Source: Bacillota bacterium (GTDB taxonomy: Bacteria; Bacillota; Dethiobacteria; DTU022). Taken from it: DNA of 5,874 nucleotides. Positions 4,950 through 5,874 of the stretch are shown here, one piece after another. Where the stretch lies: assembly GCA_012727685.1 (NCBI GenBank), contig JAAYGO010000161.1, forward strand, positions 1 to 5,874. Direction: 5' to 3'. Both the position numbers and the translations under genes were made by a program. The stretch's first letter is position 1. Each line of letters starts with the position of its first letter. Below the pieces are notes generated by a model. It did no database searches. It saw nothing but the letters and a program-made list of their open reading frames with translations, and was not told the origin of the DNA.

Positions 4950-5874
4950 GCGATTTCAGCCTCCGCCAATTGCGAGCCCACTATTTCACGATAGATGGCG
5001 CACGAGGCGAGCAGTTCCTCGTGGGTGCCGCTGCCGGCAATCCGGCCTTCATCCAAAACGATAATCCGGTCGGCGTGCATCACCGTGCTCACCCTTTGCG
5101 CCACCATGATCACAGTTGCTTCCTTAGTGGCTTCCTTCAGCGCCGCCCGCAGCCGGGCGTCCGTCTTAAAGTCGAGGGCGGAAAAGCAGTCGTCAAAGAC
5201 GTAGATCTCCGGCTGGCGCACCAGCGCGCGGGCAATGGCCAGCCGCTGTTTCTGTCCCCCCGAAAGGTTCCCGCCGCCCTGGCCGATGGCGGCATCGTAG
5301 CCCTCCTTCAAGACCGCAATAAACTGGTCGGCCTGGGCGATGGCGGCAGCCCGGGCGATCTCCCCTTGTCCAGCCCCCGCTTTGCCGTAACCGATGTTCT
5401 CGCGCACGGAACCGGAAAAGAGAACCGTCTGCTGGGGGACGTAGCCGATTTTGGCGCGCAACTGTTCCTGTGTCATCCGGCGCACATCCACCCCGTCCAC
5501 CAGGATGCTGCCGCTTTGGACATCGTAAAACCGCAGCAGCAAGTGCACCAAAGTCGATTTGCCCGCACCGGTGCTCCCGATGATGGCTATAACTTCGCCC
5601 GGTTCGGCGGTAAAGGAGATCCGGCTCAGCGCCGGCCGCTCCGCGCCCGGGTAGCCAAAAGTCACGTCACGAAATTCAACCCGCCCCCGGCCAGGTGCTG
5701 AAGTAGCATGTTGCGCCGGGTCCTTAATCGCCGCCGCTGTATCGAGAACCGCGTTGACGCGGGCGGCGGAGGCGGAGGCGCGTGGAATCATCACGAACAT
5801 CATCGAAAAGAGCACCAGCGAAAACATAATCTGCATCGCATACTGGATGAAGGCCATCATGTCGCCCACCTGCA
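4946..5874 (-). CDS. ABC exporter half-transporter with degenerate ATP site residues (heterodimer partner 1), 5' end outside window
   Basis: The open frame enters from the right edge and ends at 4946-4948; about 309 C-terminal residues are visible and roughly the first 270 (most of the membrane domain) are missing. Numbering from the GTG codon at 5869, which is internal and not a start: the last membrane helix region is residues 1-30. The ATPase domain (about 62-300) has A-loop Y73, Walker A GSTGAGKS (98-105), Q-loop Q146, canonical LSGGQ (202-206), Walker B IYVFDD (222-227) with Asp227 in place of the catalytic Glu, D-loop SALD (230-233), and VAQRVST with Gln258 in place of the switch His. 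These two substitutions are the hallmark of the degenerate site in heterodimeric exporters such as TM287/288 and BmrCD. It is therefore expected to work only with the overlapping downstream half-transporter, whose LSQGQ completes the degenerate site. Operon mate by 4-base overlap. Confidence 0.92.
   Translation of the reverse strand, partial: QVGDMMAFIQYAMQIMFSLVLFSMMFVMIPRASASAARVNAVLDTAAAIKDPAQHATSAPGRGRVEFRDVTFGYPGAERPALSRISFTAEPGEVIAIIGSTGAGKSTLVHLLLRFYDVQSGSILVDGVDVRRMTQEQLRAKIGYVPQQTVLFSGSVRENIGYGKAGAGQGEIARAAAIAQADQFIAVLKEGYDAAIGQGGGNLSGGQKQRLAIARALVRQPEIYVFDDCFSALDFKTDARLRAALKEATKEATVIMVAQRVSTVMHADRIIVLDEGRIAGSGTHEELLASCAIYREIVGSQLAEAEIA

Noticed and set aside
4970..5701. 243-codon open frame on the plus strand
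   Set aside because: It lies wholly antisense to the conserved ATPase domain of partner 1. It has no ribosome binding site or recognisable motif, and long antisense frames are common opposite GC-rich genes.
1..5874. CRISPR arrays, tRNA or rRNA genes, insertion sequences
   Set aside because: No regularly spaced repeats, cloverleaf, rRNA signature, transposase frame or terminal inverted repeats were seen on either strand.

Overview
The window reads as a piece of a moderately GC-rich, low-to-mid GC Firmicute chromosome, most likely an endospore-forming clostridial lineage of the Peptococcaceae/Desulfotomaculum kind. This is inferred from the FakA/FakB pair, the strong AGGAGG-type ribosome binding sites, and a decayed alpha/beta-type SASP (spore DNA-binding protein) gene with a sigma-G-like promoter. 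All supported genes lie on the minus strand, so transcription runs from right to left.

Right part (3063-5874): two ABC half-transporters overlap by 4 bases (ATGA). The upstream one enters from beyond the right edge, and only the end of its membrane domain plus its ATPase domain is visible. The downstream one is complete (628 aa). Their ATPase motifs are complementary. The first has a canonical LSGGQ signature but an Asp in place of the catalytic Glu and a Gln in place of the switch His. The second has the catalytic Glu and His but an LSQGQ signature. This is the pattern of heterodimeric exporters with one active and one degenerate ATP site (TM287/288, BmrCD type).

Middle (2557-3062): no intact gene, but the gap is not empty. 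Reading leftward it holds a sigma-G-like promoter, a strong ribosome binding site, and an alpha/beta-type SASP pseudogene broken by at least two frameshifts and altered at the GPR protease cleavage site. Inside the dead gene is a perfect TTGACA-17-TATAAT promoter. Beyond the pseudogene come a GC-rich hairpin, a second promoter that overlaps a 10-bp direct repeat, and a folded 5' leader.

Left part (1-2556): fakB (DegV family fatty-acid carrier), then fakA (fatty-acid kinase, formerly DAK2/YloV), 44 bases apart and presumably co-transcribed. Together they phosphorylate FakB-bound fatty acids so that exogenous acyl chains can enter phospholipid synthesis. fakA is cut by the left edge, probably only about ten residues before its end.

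I did not find a wholly new system. The most notable observation is the SASP relic: its decay appears to have left, and perhaps created, a consensus housekeeping promoter pointing at the fatty-acid kinase operon.
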